Shown piece by piece: positions 28,830-38,777 of a DNA stretch of 64,000 bases. A program made the position numbers and the translations under genes. The notes below the pieces were generated by a model. The model did no database searches and was not told where the DNA came from. It worked only from the letters and a program-made list of their open reading frames with translations. The stretch's first letter is position 1; every line of letters begins with the position of its first letter. The stretch is taken from assembly GCF_002967765.1 (NCBI RefSeq), contig NZ_PUHY01000016.1:269064-333063 (forward strand), read 5' to 3'. This stretch comes from Blastopirellula marina (GTDB lineage: Bacteria; Planctomycetota; Planctomycetia; Pirellulales; Pirellulaceae).

Positions 28830-29813
28830 GTGCCCATTACTTCGTCCTATCGACGTGGTTTCACCCTCGTCGAACTGTTGGTTGTAATCGCGATCATTGG
28901 TGTGTTGATTGCCTTGCTACTGCCGGCCGTTCAACAGGCTCGCGAATCTGCCCGCCGCATGCAGTGCAGCAACAATCTGAAGCAGCTCGGTCTGGCTGCC
29001 CACAATTTCCAAGACACATACGGCTACCTCCCAGGTGGTGCTCGCGACGGCCACACCACCTACGATTGGAACTGTTGCAACTCGCGGCACTCGTCCGGCT
29101 GGAGCTGGATGTTCCAACTGCTTCCTTACATCGAGCAAAATGCCATTTACGAACTCGGCAAGTCGGGTGACTCTTCCGATAACGTTGCCAACCCGAATCA
29201 TTCGAAGGTGGCCGCGACGTTCACGCCTGTTTTCAACTGCCCGTCGCGCCGTGGCATCCAAGCGATCAACGGTTCGTACCGTGCGGACTACGCCGCGAGC
29301 GGTGGGGAGTCGAGCAAACCGAACAGCTTGACCAGTGGTCCAGCTGGCGTTATTCGTCAAACCGAATCGACCGGATGGAAAAACACCATCGAACGGATCA
29401 AAGACGGATCGTCCAACACGATCATGTTTGGCGAAAAGGCTTTGAACGACAATTCATGGGGTTCGGATGGTGGTGATAACGAACCTTGGAACAACGCCGG
29501 TTGGGACCAAGACATCGTCCGTTACGGTGCGTTGATCTACTCCAGCACCAACTACGGTGTTCCTCCGATTCCGGACAAGAAGAGCAACCAGAAGGATTCG
29601 GCTGGCAAGTGGGGGTTTGATCCTTCGGTTCCTAATGCCAACACCTGGTTCCCGAACACCGCTTGGCACACCTTCTTCGGATCGGCTCACCCAGCGGGCG
29701 CTTTATTCGTCCTCGGTGACGGTTCCGTCCATCACGTTCCATTCAATGTCGACGCCGAAACCATGCGTCGTCTATCCATCGCCAACGACGGCCTGACAGT
29801 CGAACTCCCGTAA
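28830..29813 (+). CDS. DUF1559 protein with prepilin-type N-terminus
   Basis: A 327-residue protein. The GTG at 28830 with GGAG 9 bases upstream puts the cleavage motif RRGFTLVELLVV at residues 8-19, directly before a hydrophobic helix (IAIIGVLIALLLP), the class III/prepilin signal. The body is DUF1559 (SBP_bac_10): QQARESARRMQCSNNLKQLGLA at the start, then LPYIEQNAIYEL. Near the end is the H-X9-DG motif, HPAGALFVLGDGSVHH. These proteins are numerous in planctomycetes; their role is unknown, with pseudopilin-like assembly or surface display inferred from the signal. A 58-residue lipoprotein gene follows 20 bp later. Confidence 0.92.
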   Translation: MPITSSYRRGFTLVELLVVIAIIGVLIALLLPAVQQARESARRMQCSNNLKQLGLAAHNFQDTYGYLPGGARDGHTTYDWNCCNSRHSSGWSWMFQLLPYIEQNAIYELGKSGDSSDNVANPNHSKVAATFTPVFNCPSRRGIQAINGSYRADYAASGGESSKPNSLTSGPAGVIRQTESTGWKNTIERIKDGSSNTIMFGEKALNDNSWGSDGGDNEPWNNAGWDQDIVRYGALIYSSTNYGVPPIPDKKSNQKDSAGKWGFDPSVPNANTWFPNTAWHTFFGSAHPAGALFVLGDGSVHHVPFNVDAETMRRLSIANDGLTVELP

Positions 29814-29833
29814 GAGCAGAGAGAATAACCGCT

Positions 29834-30010
29834 ATGAAGTACGCAGCATTCCTATTGATCCTTTCGGCCCTGTCAGCAACGGTTGGTTGCGGAAGCTCTT
29901 CGGAAGCTCCGTCTGGCGACCTAACCACAGAAGCCGAAGCTCAAATCGAAGCCAACGACGCCGCCGTCGAAGAAGCCGAATCGGCTCTCGGCAGCTCGAA
30001 GAAGCAGTAA
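29834..30010 (+). CDS. Small lipoprotein, 58 aa
   Basis: A short ORF starts at the ATG at 29834, 20 bp after the DUF1559 gene. It begins MKYAAFLLILSALSATVGC: a basic n-region, hydrophobic core and lipobox ATVGC, so the mature lipoprotein starts at Cys19 and is only 40 residues long. The mature part is acidic and low-complexity (TTEAEAQIEANDAAVEEAES). Small lipoproteins directly after DUF1559 genes are a recurrent planctomycete arrangement; here both end at the terminator at 30068. Function unknown, perhaps an accessory to the DUF1559 partner. Confidence 0.7.
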   Translation: MKYAAFLLILSALSATVGCGSSSEAPSGDLTTEAEAQIEANDAAVEEAESALGSSKKQ

Positions 30011-30067
30011 GTCTCGAGCTAGAGCAGTACTCGTGAATCACGGGTAAGAGAATCTGAAACCATAAAG

Positions 30068-30103
30068 GCGTCCTTGCTCTTAGATGAGTGAGGACGCTTT
30101 TTT
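30068..30103 (+). terminator. Intrinsic terminator after DUF1559/lipoprotein unit
   Basis: GCGTCCT and AGGACGC pair over a 16-base loop, partly structured, followed by six T residues on the plus strand. Confidence 0.8.
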
Positions 30104-30255
30104 CGTAGCTTCGCCATAACTCGCCGATGATTCGCCTGAATCTCCAAATGTAGACGGAGTTGCGTTGTTTTCCCGCGAAAAACCTAGTGAGATGATCAAC
30201 CCTCTCCGTAAGATGCGATCGTTGAGAGACGTCCGCTGAGCTCTTACCGACATTC

Positions 30256-30294
30256 AAAAAAAAGCCCCTCACATCGTCAAGACGTGAGGGGCTT
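30256..30294 (-). terminator. Intrinsic terminator after aceF
   Basis: AAGCCCCTCAC pairs with GTGAGGGGCTT (11 bp); read on the minus strand a run of eight T follows. It lies just beyond the aceF stop and so ends the lpdA-aceE-aceF cluster. Confidence 0.88.
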
Positions 30295-30322
30295 ATTGGT
30301 TTGATCGAATATTGCAGTCGAA

Positions 30323-31708
30323 CTACGGGGCCATCAGCAACTTGCTGGGGTTCTCCAGCAGGCCTTTCACTTCGTTCAGGAAGCGACCGGCGGTGGCTCC
30401 GTCGACCAAGCGATGGTCGTACGACAGGCTTAGTGGCATCATCAAGCGGGCCACGATTTGGTCCTTGACGACGACCGGCATCTTACGCGAGCGACCGACC
30501 AACAAGATCGCAACTTCTGGGACGTTGATAATTGGCGTGGAGTAAGTTCCACCAATCGCGCCCAGGTTACTGATCGTGAAGGTACCGCCCTGCAGAGTCG
30601 ACATCTCGAACGTGTTGCCACGAATATCAGAGGCCGTCTGCTGCAAGCTGCGAGCGATGTCAGGGATCGACATGCGGTCGGTATTCTTCATGTTCGGAAC
30701 CAACAGACCGCGATCGGAATCGACAGCGATGCCGACGTTCACGTAATCTTTGTAGATGACCTGTTCCTGCTCCATATCGATCGAAGCATTCAGTTCTGGA
30801 TGCTCTCGCAGGGCAACCGCAACCGCTTTGATCAGGAACGGCATCGTGGTCAGCTTGACGCCTGCTTCGGCGTAGTCGTCCTTCGACTGTTGACGGAGTT
30901 CTTCCAGCGCGGTGATGTCGGCATCGTCGAAGTTGGTCACGCGTGGGGCGGTCGTCCAGCTCTTGGTCATCTGAGCGGCCGTCACCTTACGGATCTTCTT
31001 CATCTTCTCGATGCGAACCGGACCGTACTTGTCGGTGTGAGCTTCGCCTGTCAGCGATGGCAATGAACCGGAAGCAGCCGGAGCTGCGGCTTCGCCCTTA
31101 CCAGCGGAAGACGTTCCTTGGTTCAAATCACGTACGGTACGTAAAACGTCCTCTCGTTCGATGCGTCCATTGGGGCCGCTGCCCTGAACATTTCGCAGGT
31201 CGACACCGACTTCACGAGCGAAGCGACGAACGGCCGGTCCAGCCGGAACGCTTTCATCGGCTGCAGGGGCATCGGCAACCGGGGCCGGAGCTGGCTTAGG
31301 AGGAGCCACATTAACCGGGGCCGGCTTCGGCGGAGCAGGCTTGGCCGGAGCCGGGGCTGGTGCCTCGGGCGCAGGTTCAGGAGCAGGCTCAGCAGCTTTC
31401 GGTTCTTCAGCGGGAGGTGCCGGTTTTTCCGCTGGTGGTGCTTCTTCAGCAGGTGCGGAACCGCCGGATGCGGCTGCATCGAGGGAAACCAGAGGTGCGT
31501 GAACCGCGACCGTATCTCCCGCCTTCACGTGAATCTTGGTGACTTTGCCCCCTTGGGTGCTCGGAACATCGACGGTGGCCTTGTCGGTTTCGATTTCGAT
31601 CAGGGTTTGCCCTTTTTCGATCGTATCGCCCACCGAAACATGGACGGCCAGCACGTCGCCTGATTCGATTCCATCGCCCAAGTCAGGAAGTTGTACGTCT
31701 ATCGCCAT
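30323..31708 (-). CDS. aceF: Pyruvate dehydrogenase E2, dihydrolipoamide acetyltransferase
   Basis: A 461-residue E2 subunit. One lipoyl domain at residues 1-75 has the lipoylated Lys in [14 protein letters not shown] long Ala/Pro/Glu linker (about 80-150) is followed by the E3/E1-binding domain ([24 protein letters not shown], about 160-190) and the catalytic acyltransferase domain ending in [14 protein letters not shown], with its catalytic His near 431. E2 transfers acetyl from lipoate to CoA and forms the core of the complex. It is 93 bp after aceE on the same strand and ends at an intrinsic terminator. Only one lipoyl domain is present, where E. coli has three. Confidence 0.96.
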   Translation of the reverse strand: MAIDVQLPDLGDGIESGDVLAVHVSVGDTIEKGQTLIEIETDKATVDVPSTQGGKVTKIHVKAGDTVAVHAPLVSLDAAASGGSAPAEEAPPAEKPAPPAEEPKAAEPAPEPAPEAPAPAPAKPAPPKPAPVNVAPPKPAPAPVADAPAADESVPAGPAVRRFAREVGVDLRNVQGSGPNGRIEREDVLRTVRDLNQGTSSAGKGEAAAPAASGSLPSLTGEAHTDKYGPVRIEKMKKIRKVTAAQMTKSWTTAPRVTNFDDADITALEELRQQSKDDYAEAGVKLTTMPFLIKAVAVALREHPELNASIDMEQEQVIYKDYVNVGIAVDSDRGLLVPNMKNTDRMSIPDIARSLQQTASDIRGNTFEMSTLQGGTFTISNLGAIGGTYSTPIINVPEVAILLVGRSRKMPVVVKDQIVARLMMPLSLSYDHRLVDGATAGRFLNEVKGLLENPSKLLMAP

Positions 31709-31801
31709 GGTGAATAACCTTGCTAGAGGTGCTTATCTTCATTATCGCCAGTGAAAGCCGCTGGCGGCTGGCCCATTCGGCAGCCGCCCACGCTACCGCA
31801 A

Positions 31802-34519
31802 TTATGCGAAGTAGGGATTCGGCTTGTCGGCGTCGTAGTTCAAATCCTTGATCGCCTTGGCCACTTCGGATCGCTCGATCTTTCCGGTACGAGCCAATTC
31901 ATAAAGAGTGGCAATGACGACCGATTCGGCGTCGACTTCAAAGTGGCGACGCAGGGCCTCGCGGGTTTCGCTACGGCCCATCCCATCGGTACCCAAAGCC
32001 ACCATCTGGCCAGGCAGGTAAGGACGAATTTGTTCGGCCCATGCTCGGACATTGTCGGAAGCAGAGATGAAGGGACCTTCAACCCCTTCCATGACCGTTT
32101 CCAGGTACGACTTCTTCGGCTCTTCGGTTGGGTGGAACATGTTCCATCGTTCAACCGATTGCGAGTCGCGACGAAGTTCGGTGTAACTGGTCACAGCCCA
32201 CACGTCGCTGGCGATGTTGTACTTCTCGGCCAGAATCTGGGCTGCATCGAGGACGCAACGGGTAATCGTACCGCTTCCCATGAGCTGAACCGTTGCTCGC
32301 GGCTTTTCTGCAGCTTGGTTGCTCAGCTTGTAAATACCGCGGATGATGCCTTCCTCGGCACCAGCAGGCATCTCAGGGTTGACGTAGTTTTCGTTACCGA
32401 CGGTGATATAGTAGATCGCCGTTTCGCCCTCGGCGTACAGCTTCTTCATACCGTCGAGAACGATCACCGCCGTTTCGTAAGCGTAGCAAACGTCGTAAGA
32501 ACGAACCGTTGGGAATGCGATCGCATTCAGGTGGCTGTGGCCGTCTTGGTGCTGAAGCCCTTCGCCGTTGAGGGTCGTACGACCGGCGGTACCACCGATC
32601 AAGAAGCCCTTGGCACGCGTGTCAGCCGCACACCAGACGAGATCGCCGATGCGTTGGAAGCCGAACATGCTGTAGTAAATGAAGAACGGAATCATGTTGA
32701 TGCCGTGCTGCGAGTAGGCATTGCCTGCCGCGATGAACGACGACATCGAGCCCGCTTCGGTGATCCCTTCTTCCAGAATCTGACCGTCTTTGGCTTCCTT
32801 GTAGTACATCAGCTGATCGGAGTCGACCGGCTCGTACAACTGACCGGAGTGGGCATAGATACCGACTTGGCGGAACATACCTTCCATACCAAACGTCCGC
32901 GATTCGTCCGGGACGATCGGCACGATCTGGTTACCGATGTTTTCGTCCTTGCACAGCTTGGTCAGCAGGCGGACGAAGCCCATCGTGGTCGACATTTCCT
33001 TGCCGCGGCTTCCACCGAGGAATTCTTTGTACTCGTCAATCGAAGGAACCTTCGAAGTCGGCACGTTCTTCGGACGGGAAGGAACAGGTCCACCCAATTC
33101 TTCGCGACGCTTCTTCAGGTAACGCATTTCGGCGCTATCTTCCGGCGGACGGTAGAACGGTGCTTTGACCACTTCTTCGTCGGAGATCGGAATGCTGAAG
33201 CGAGTTCGGAACTCTCGGAGTTCTTCCTCGTTGAGCTTCTTCTGGTTATGGGTGACATTACGGCCTTCGCCCGCTTCGCCCAGTCCGTAACCTTTAATCG
33301 TCTTGGCAATGACGACGGTCGGCTTGCCCTTGCATTCCGTGGCAGCCTTGTATGCGGCGTATACCTTTTCAGGGTCGTGGCCACCACGGACCATCTTCTG
33401 CAGACGTTCGTCGGAGTAGTTTTTGACCAGTTCCAACAGCTCAGGGTATTTGCCGAAGAAATGCTTACGGATGTAGTCACCACTTTCGACGACGTACTTC
33501 TGGTACTGACCGTCGACCACTTCCTCCATGCGTTTGACGAGCAAACCTGATTTGTCCGCTTCCAACAGCGGATCCCAGTCGCTACCCCAAACCACTTTGA
33601 TTACGTTCCAACCGGCACCGCGGAAGACCGCTTCCAGTTCCTGGATGATCTTACCGTTACCACGAACCGGACCGTCGAGTCGCTGCAAGTTGCAGTTGAT
33701 CACCCAGGTCAGATTGTCGAGTTGTTCACGCGAAGCCAGGCTGATCGCACCTAGCGTTTCTGGTTCGTCACACTCACCGTCACCGATAAATGCCCACACA
33801 CGCGTCTTACTGGTGTCTTTCAAGCCGCGATCGTGCAAATAGCGGTTGAAACGGGCCTGGTAGATCGAACAGATCGGTCCCAAGCCCATGCTGACCGTTG
33901 GGAATTCCCAGAATTCGGGCATCAACCAAGGATGCGGGTACGACGACAGCCCCATCACCGGCTGCAGTTCGCGGCGGAAGCATTCGAGGTTTTCTTCCGT
34001 CAGACGACCTTCCACAAAGGCTCGCGAGTAGATACCTGGCGAAGCATGGCCTTGGAAGTAAACCTGGTCCCCTTCGTAGCCGCTGCCGCGACCACGCAAG
34101 AAGTGGTTGAAAGCAACTTCCACGAGGGTCGCACTGGAAGCGAAAGTGCTGATGTGACCACCGAGACCTTCAAAGTTCTTGTTGGCCCGCGTCACCATCG
34201 CCATCGCGTTCCAGCGAATGATGCTTTTGATGCGACGTTCAAATTCGCGATTGCCTGGGTAAGCAGGCTGATCCGAAGAGTGGATCGTATTGATGTACGG
34301 CGTGTTGGCGGCGAATGGAATATCGACGCCACGAGCATGTGCTCGGTTTTCTAAAGCGGAAAGAAGGAACCGAACCCGATCCTCCCCTTTGCCTTCCAAT
34401 ACGTAATCGAGTGAGTCGAGCCACTCTTGAGTCTCTGCTGGGTCGACGTCGGCTGCGAAAGTCGACGGGTTGTTCCGCATCAGATTCTCTTCGGCTGGCA
34501 TCATTTTGGCGTTCGCCAT
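31802..34519 (-). CDS. aceE: Pyruvate dehydrogenase E1, homodimeric type
   Basis: A 905-residue E1 that decarboxylates pyruvate with thiamine diphosphate and passes the acetyl group to lipoyl-E2. The TPP motif GDGECDEPETLGAISLASRE ... NCNLQ lies near residues 240-270. The N-terminus HISTFASSATLVEVAFNHFL and the regions VWCAADTRAKGFLIGGTAGRTTLNGEGLQHQDGHS and MVALGTDGMGRSETREALRRHFEVD are all AceE hallmarks. Length fits the homodimeric type found in proteobacteria rather than the alpha/beta E1. It lies between lpdA (271 bp upstream) and aceF. Confidence 0.97.
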   Translation of the reverse strand: MANAKMMPAEENLMRNNPSTFAADVDPAETQEWLDSLDYVLEGKGEDRVRFLLSALENRAHARGVDIPFAANTPYINTIHSSDQPAYPGNREFERRIKSIIRWNAMAMVTRANKNFEGLGGHISTFASSATLVEVAFNHFLRGRGSGYEGDQVYFQGHASPGIYSRAFVEGRLTEENLECFRRELQPVMGLSSYPHPWLMPEFWEFPTVSMGLGPICSIYQARFNRYLHDRGLKDTSKTRVWAFIGDGECDEPETLGAISLASREQLDNLTWVINCNLQRLDGPVRGNGKIIQELEAVFRGAGWNVIKVVWGSDWDPLLEADKSGLLVKRMEEVVDGQYQKYVVESGDYIRKHFFGKYPELLELVKNYSDERLQKMVRGGHDPEKVYAAYKAATECKGKPTVVIAKTIKGYGLGEAGEGRNVTHNQKKLNEEELREFRTRFSIPISDEEVVKAPFYRPPEDSAEMRYLKKRREELGGPVPSRPKNVPTSKVPSIDEYKEFLGGSRGKEMSTTMGFVRLLTKLCKDENIGNQIVPIVPDESRTFGMEGMFRQVGIYAHSGQLYEPVDSDQLMYYKEAKDGQILEEGITEAGSMSSFIAAGNAYSQHGINMIPFFIYYSMFGFQRIGDLVWCAADTRAKGFLIGGTAGRTTLNGEGLQHQDGHSHLNAIAFPTVRSYDVCYAYETAVIVLDGMKKLYAEGETAIYYITVGNENYVNPEMPAGAEEGIIRGIYKLSNQAAEKPRATVQLMGSGTITRCVLDAAQILAEKYNIASDVWAVTSYTELRRDSQSVERWNMFHPTEEPKKSYLETVMEGVEGPFISASDNVRAWAEQIRPYLPGQMVALGTDGMGRSETREALRRHFEVDAESVVIATLYELARTGKIERSEVAKAIKDLNYDADKPNPYFA

Positions 34520-34790
34520 GCAACTTCCCTTTTTTCAGTCCGTTGCTTCACGCCAGGAAAAGACGAATATCTTGACCATACCTTCGTGGCAAGGCCATCA
34601 CTGGCGAAGCAACCCTCGATAACTTATCTCAAAGATCGAACTCGGTTATGTCCGAGGTAGGCTTCGAGTTTGAATTCTACCGCGCAGGCGGCGTTTGTCA
34701 GCGAGTGGGAGGCAAACCCCTCCCGTCTTCTGCAAACGTTAAATTCAGCAGAAGCCTGATTTATACCACAAGTCGTTTGCTTAGACGAGC

Positions 34791-36221
34791 TTACGACTTC
34801 TTTTTTGGCTTGTAAATCTCGGTGGCCGTCCCGAAAAATACCTCGCCCGCGTTCATGACCGTTTCGCTCAAAGTCGGGTGAGGATGGATCGTGGAGGTCA
34901 AATCGAAGACTTCGGCACGCATCTCCAACGCCAAAACGGCTTCGGAAATCATCTCGCCAGCCCCAGGACCAACGATACCGCAACCGAGAACTCGGTTGGT
35001 TTCGGGGTCGATCACCCACTTGGTCATTCCTTCGGTGCGGCCCAAAGCCTGAGCACGACCGCTGGCAGCCCAAGGATAGATGGCGACATCCACCTTCTTA
35101 CCTAACCGCTTAGCATCTTCTTCCATCAACCCAGCCCAAGCAATTTCAGGATCGGTGAAGATAACGGCGGGGATCGCAGCAGGCTCGAACGAGACTGGAT
35201 GACCCAAAATCGCTTCGACGGCAGCCCTGCCTTCGTGGGTGGCCTTGTGGGCCAACATCGGGTTGCCCGTTACGTCGCCAATCGCGGAAATCTTGGGATC
35301 GGCGGTTTCCAGCTGCTTGTTGACTTCAATGAAGCCGCGTTTGTCGACGACAACACCTGTGTTTTCCAGACCGATACCCTTTGTGTTCGGCCAACGTCCG
35401 ATCGAAACCAGGACGCGATCGTACTTGAAGGTACCGAATTTCGCTGGTCCCTCGAAAGCAACTTCCACCTTACCGTCGCGGTCGCCAAGCGAACCAACCT
35501 TGGTATTCGTGAAAATGCGATCCTCGAACAGTTCGGTCAGCTTCTTCTGCAGCGGTTTAACCAGATTACGATCGGCACCTGGGAGCAGGCCGTCGGTCAG
35601 TTCGACGACACTCACCTTGGTACCCAAGTGAGCGTAGACGGAACCTAACTCGAGTCCGATGTAACCACCACCAATCACGAGCATGGTTTCTGGAATGTCT
35701 TGCAGATCGAGAGCACCGGTCGAGTCCATGACGCGTGGCGAATCGATCTGAAACGCAGGCGGCATCGCAGGAATCGAACCGGTCGCGACAATCGCCCGAT
35801 CGAAAGTTAGCTTGCCCCCTTCCGGAATCGAAGGATCGTCACCTTCGAATTCCAAAGTGCTGGAATCAACGAAGGTCGCTTTCGCTTTGATGACGGTAAC
35901 GTTTCGCTTCTTCGCGAGTTGCCCCAGACCAGTTGTCAGCGACTTGATCACGCCTTCTTTGCGGGCGCGCAGTTTGTCGAGTTCGATCTGGGCTTCGCCG
36001 AACGTGACGCCCCAGTCTTTGTTCAACTCGTGCACTTCGTCGATAACGCGAGCCACGTGCAACAGGGCCTTAGAGGGGATGCATCCCCGCAGAAGACAAG
36101 TCCCACCGAGGCGAGGTTCCTTCTCGATGAGGGTGACTTCCATTCCTTCGTCGGCAGCCAGAAACGCCGCCGCGTAGCCCCCGGGACCACCACCGATGAC
36201 CGCCAATTGGGTATGAGCCAT
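34791..36221 (-). CDS. lpdA: Dihydrolipoyl dehydrogenase (E3)
   Basis: A 476-residue flavoenzyme that reoxidises dihydrolipoamide using NAD. FAD-binding VIGGGPGGYAAAF is at residues 8-20, and the redox disulfide GGTCLLRGCIPSK at about 39-51. The NAD-binding VIGGGYIGLELGSVYAHLG is near 178. The C-terminal catalytic HPHPTLSE region, which serves the other subunit's active site, is intact. It is the first gene of the cluster lpdA-aceE-aceF on the minus strand. ATG at 36221. Confidence 0.96.
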   Translation of the reverse strand: MAHTQLAVIGGGPGGYAAAFLAADEGMEVTLIEKEPRLGGTCLLRGCIPSKALLHVARVIDEVHELNKDWGVTFGEAQIELDKLRARKEGVIKSLTTGLGQLAKKRNVTVIKAKATFVDSSTLEFEGDDPSIPEGGKLTFDRAIVATGSIPAMPPAFQIDSPRVMDSTGALDLQDIPETMLVIGGGYIGLELGSVYAHLGTKVSVVELTDGLLPGADRNLVKPLQKKLTELFEDRIFTNTKVGSLGDRDGKVEVAFEGPAKFGTFKYDRVLVSIGRWPNTKGIGLENTGVVVDKRGFIEVNKQLETADPKISAIGDVTGNPMLAHKATHEGRAAVEAILGHPVSFEPAAIPAVIFTDPEIAWAGLMEEDAKRLGKKVDVAIYPWAASGRAQALGRTEGMTKWVIDPETNRVLGCGIVGPGAGEMISEAVLALEMRAEVFDLTSTIHPHPTLSETVMNAGEVFFGTATEIYKPKKKS

Positions 36222-36329
36222 GATGTCTCTCTAGCAAACTTTCTTAGGCATTGATTGAGATTACGCTCTTGCGACGCGAAAGTGGGGAGATGCGCGGCAA
36301 GTCCTAGCGTAACAGAGGCATATTGAACC

Positions 36330-36375
36330 AAAAAAAAAGGGATTCCGCGACGGGCCAACGTGCCGGAATCCCTTT
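36330..36375 (-). terminator. Intrinsic terminator after rpsD
   Basis: AAAGGGATTCCG pairs with CGGAATCCCTTT (12 bp); on the minus strand it is followed by a long T-tract. It separates rpsD from lpdA. Confidence 0.88.
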
Positions 36376-36420
36376 GAAGTTACGATTTGGTGAGAATTGC
36401 CATGAAATGGCTCGCGAACA

Positions 36421-37029
36421 TTAACGCGACATGAATTCGACCACCATGTTCACGTCGACCGGCAGGCTGATGTCTTCAGGGCCTGGGACGCTGTCGAACG
36501 TTGCCGAGAGCGTTTCTGGATCGGCCGAGAGGAACGAAGCCTGTTCTCCCGAGGCGTCGGCGTGGATGCTGCGATAAAGGATCTGCAGCTTTTCACGGTT
36601 GCGGACGCTGACCACGTCGCCAGGACGTAGCTGATAGGAGGGCTTGTCGACCTTGTGGCCGTTGACCAGGAAGTGACCGTGAACGATCCCCTGGCGAGCC
36701 TGACAGCGAGTCAGTGCCAAGCCGGCACGACGAACCACGTTATCCAAGCGACGCTCGCACAGGGTCAGCAGGTTTTCACCGGTGTTACCCTTGCTGTGCT
36801 TGGCGTGGTCGAAGTAGCGACGAAGCTGCTTCTCACCGATGCCATAATAGTGCTTGATCTTCTGCTTTTCCATCAACGCAGCACCGTAGTTAGACGGGCG
36901 CTTCGGACGGTTGTGCATACCTGGGGGGGAAGGCCGGCGATCGGCAGCGCGCATTGCACCGCGGCTCTCGTAAATGACTGCACCGAGACGACGATTAACT
37001 TTGGCCTTCGGACCGGTGTAATGGCCCAT
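36421..37029 (-). CDS. rpsD: 30S ribosomal protein S4
   Basis: A 202-residue S4 that nucleates assembly of the 30S subunit and binds 16S rRNA. The N-terminal region (MGHYTGPKAKVNRRLGAVIY, SNYGAALMEKQKIKHYYGI) and the S4 RNA-binding domain (RRLDNVVRRAGLALTRCQARQGIVHGHFLVNG) are typical. The zinc-binding cysteines found at the N-terminus of some S4 proteins are absent (C-minus form). It is monocistronic, with its own promoter and terminator, and outside a ribosomal operon. AGGAG lies before the ATG. Confidence 0.97.
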   Translation of the reverse strand: MGHYTGPKAKVNRRLGAVIYESRGAMRAADRRPSPPGMHNRPKRPSNYGAALMEKQKIKHYYGIGEKQLRRYFDHAKHSKGNTGENLLTLCERRLDNVVRRAGLALTRCQARQGIVHGHFLVNGHKVDKPSYQLRPGDVVSVRNREKLQILYRSIHADASGEQASFLSADPETLSATFDSVPGPEDISLPVDVNMVVEFMSR

Positions 37030-37151
37030 GAACGATTAACTCCTACGTTACTTTCCCAGGAATCACCAACTGTCGATCGCAGCGGGAATATCGATTCCTA
37101 CATCCACGATTGTTCCCCTGATCAGATACTCGGTCAGGGTGGAAACCACAC

Positions 37152-37180
37152 ATTGTGCCGAAGCTTGCATCCTTTGACAA
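37152..37180 (-). promoter_or_regulatory. Candidate sigma-70 promoter for rpsD
   Basis: On the minus strand TTGTCA (-35, 5 of 6), a 17-bp spacer and CACAAT (-10, 4 of 6) lie about 120 bp before the rpsD start. The whole 379-bp gap 37030-37408 between rpsD and the divergent oxidoreductase holds no ORF. Confidence 0.4.
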
Positions 37181-37408
37181 GGGGTTACGACAGGTTGCCA
37201 CAAAATTGCTTTCGTTGGAGTGAAAAACTTTAGATACACTCGTGAAATAACAAGGAAAAACTATCCGGAAATGGGGAGATATTCCGAGACATCTGCTGTA
37301 ATTTTGAAATTTCAGCGTGTGACGCAGTGATTCCACGCGTTATCCTAATGTTTCCCACCCCCTCTTCGCTCTTTCCACCTTCTGCTCCACTGACAAGGAC
37401 CTCCCTCT

Positions 37409-38710
37409 ATGAGCAACCCGAAGATTAATCGTCGATTTTTCTTGAAATCCACCGCGACGGCGGCGGCGATCGCTGGCACCGGCTTTCATCGCCTGGCAAG
37501 TGCCGCGGAATCGAAATCCCCCAACGAACTGCTCGATGTGGCCTGCATCGGCGTCCAAAACCGAGCTTCGGCCAACGTAAGTGGCGTGAGCGGTCAGAAT
37601 ATTGTCGCGATGTGCGATATCGACGACAAATATCTGGATAAAGCTCTGCAGCAATATGCTTCCCAGAAATCAAATAAGTACAACGATTTCCGCGTTCTGC
37701 TGGACAAGGAAAAGAACATCGATGCGGTGGTTGTCAGCACGCCTGACCACACGCACGCCCCCGCTTCGATGTGGGCAATGCAACTCGGCAAGCATTGCTA
37801 CTGCGAAAAGCCCATGACCCATACGGTTCACGAAGCCCGCGAAATGACCAAGCTGGCCGTGAAAAACAAGCTCGCCACGCAGTTGGGCACGCAAATCCAC
37901 GCCGGGAATAACTATCGTCGCGTTGTCGAAGCCGTTCAGGCCGGCGCCGTTGGTGATGTGACCAGCGTCGACGTTTGGGTTGGCAAAGGCTGGGGTGGCG
38001 GTACGATCCCGACCGACAAGCCACCGGTTCCCAAGAATGTTCACTGGGATTTGTGGCTCGGCCCAGCCGCATACCGTCCTTATTCACCTGTGTACATGCC
38101 AGCCAACTGGCGTCGCTGGTGGGATTTCGGTGGCGGCACGCTCGGTGATATGGGCTGCCACTACATCGACTTGGTTTTCTGGGCTTTAAAGCTTAAGTAT
38201 CCAACTGAAATCAGTGCAGAAGGGCCAGAGCCAGATCCTAATACCGCACCGCTGGGCTTGACCGTGAACTACAAGTTCCCCAAGACCGACGTTGCTCCTG
38301 CAATTGAGATGACGTGGCGCGATGGTGACCACACGCCGAAAGAAGTCGGCGGTCACAAAGTGCCAGGTTCCGGCGTCATGTTCCATGGCACGAAAGGCAA
38401 GATGTTCGCCGACTATGGTGGATTCAAGCTTTATCCAGAGGACAAGTACGCCGACTGGAAGGCTCCAGAAGAATCGATCCCCAACTCGATCGGTCACTAC
38501 GAAGAATGGATCAAGGGCTGTAAAGAAGGTACGCCAACCACGTGTAACTTCTCGTATTCCGGTCCGCTAACGGAAACCGTTCTGTTGGGCAACGTCGCAT
38601 TCCGTAGCGGTGGCCCGATTAAATGGGACGCCGAGAACTTGAAGGTTACGAACAACGAGAGCGCCAATCAGTTCATCGAACGCAAGTACCGCGAAGGCTG
38701 GCGAATCTAA
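37409..38710 (+). CDS. TAT-exported Gfo/Idh/MocA-family oxidoreductase
   Basis: A 433-residue protein. The twin-arginine signal NRRFFLKSTATAAAIAGTGF at residues 7-26 predicts folded export with its cofactor. The Rossmann part follows (VACIGVQNRASANVSG, AMCDIDDKY) with the hallmark YCEKPMTHTVHEA near residue 130 containing the catalytic Lys of the family. The C-terminal substrate domain has WDFGGGTLGDMGCHYIDL with the conserved His. These enzymes oxidise or reduce sugars or inositols with NAD(P); planctomycetes carry many exported members of unknown substrate. AAGGACC before the ATG; terminator at 38740. Confidence 0.92.
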   Translation: MSNPKINRRFFLKSTATAAAIAGTGFHRLASAAESKSPNELLDVACIGVQNRASANVSGVSGQNIVAMCDIDDKYLDKALQQYASQKSNKYNDFRVLLDKEKNIDAVVVSTPDHTHAPASMWAMQLGKHCYCEKPMTHTVHEAREMTKLAVKNKLATQLGTQIHAGNNYRRVVEAVQAGAVGDVTSVDVWVGKGWGGGTIPTDKPPVPKNVHWDLWLGPAAYRPYSPVYMPANWRRWWDFGGGTLGDMGCHYIDLVFWALKLKYPTEISAEGPEPDPNTAPLGLTVNYKFPKTDVAPAIEMTWRDGDHTPKEVGGHKVPGSGVMFHGTKGKMFADYGGFKLYPEDKYADWKAPEESIPNSIGHYEEWIKGCKEGTPTTCNFSYSGPLTETVLLGNVAFRSGGPIKWDAENLKVTNNESANQFIERKYREGWRI

Positions 38711-38739
38711 TTGAGCTTCTGCTCGCAGGACAAATCGAG

Positions 38740-38777
38740 AGCCCAGGCCAGCCACTTCGCTTGCCTGGGCTTTTTTT
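38740..38777 (+). terminator. Intrinsic terminator after the Gfo/Idh gene
   Basis: AGCCCAGGC pairs with GCCTGGGCT over a 14-base loop, followed by seven T residues. Confidence 0.9.

Noticed and set aside
31751..33550. 599-codon plus-strand ORF opposite aceE
   Set aside because: It is antisense to the highly conserved aceE and is open only because of codon bias on the other strand; it has no recognisable domain.
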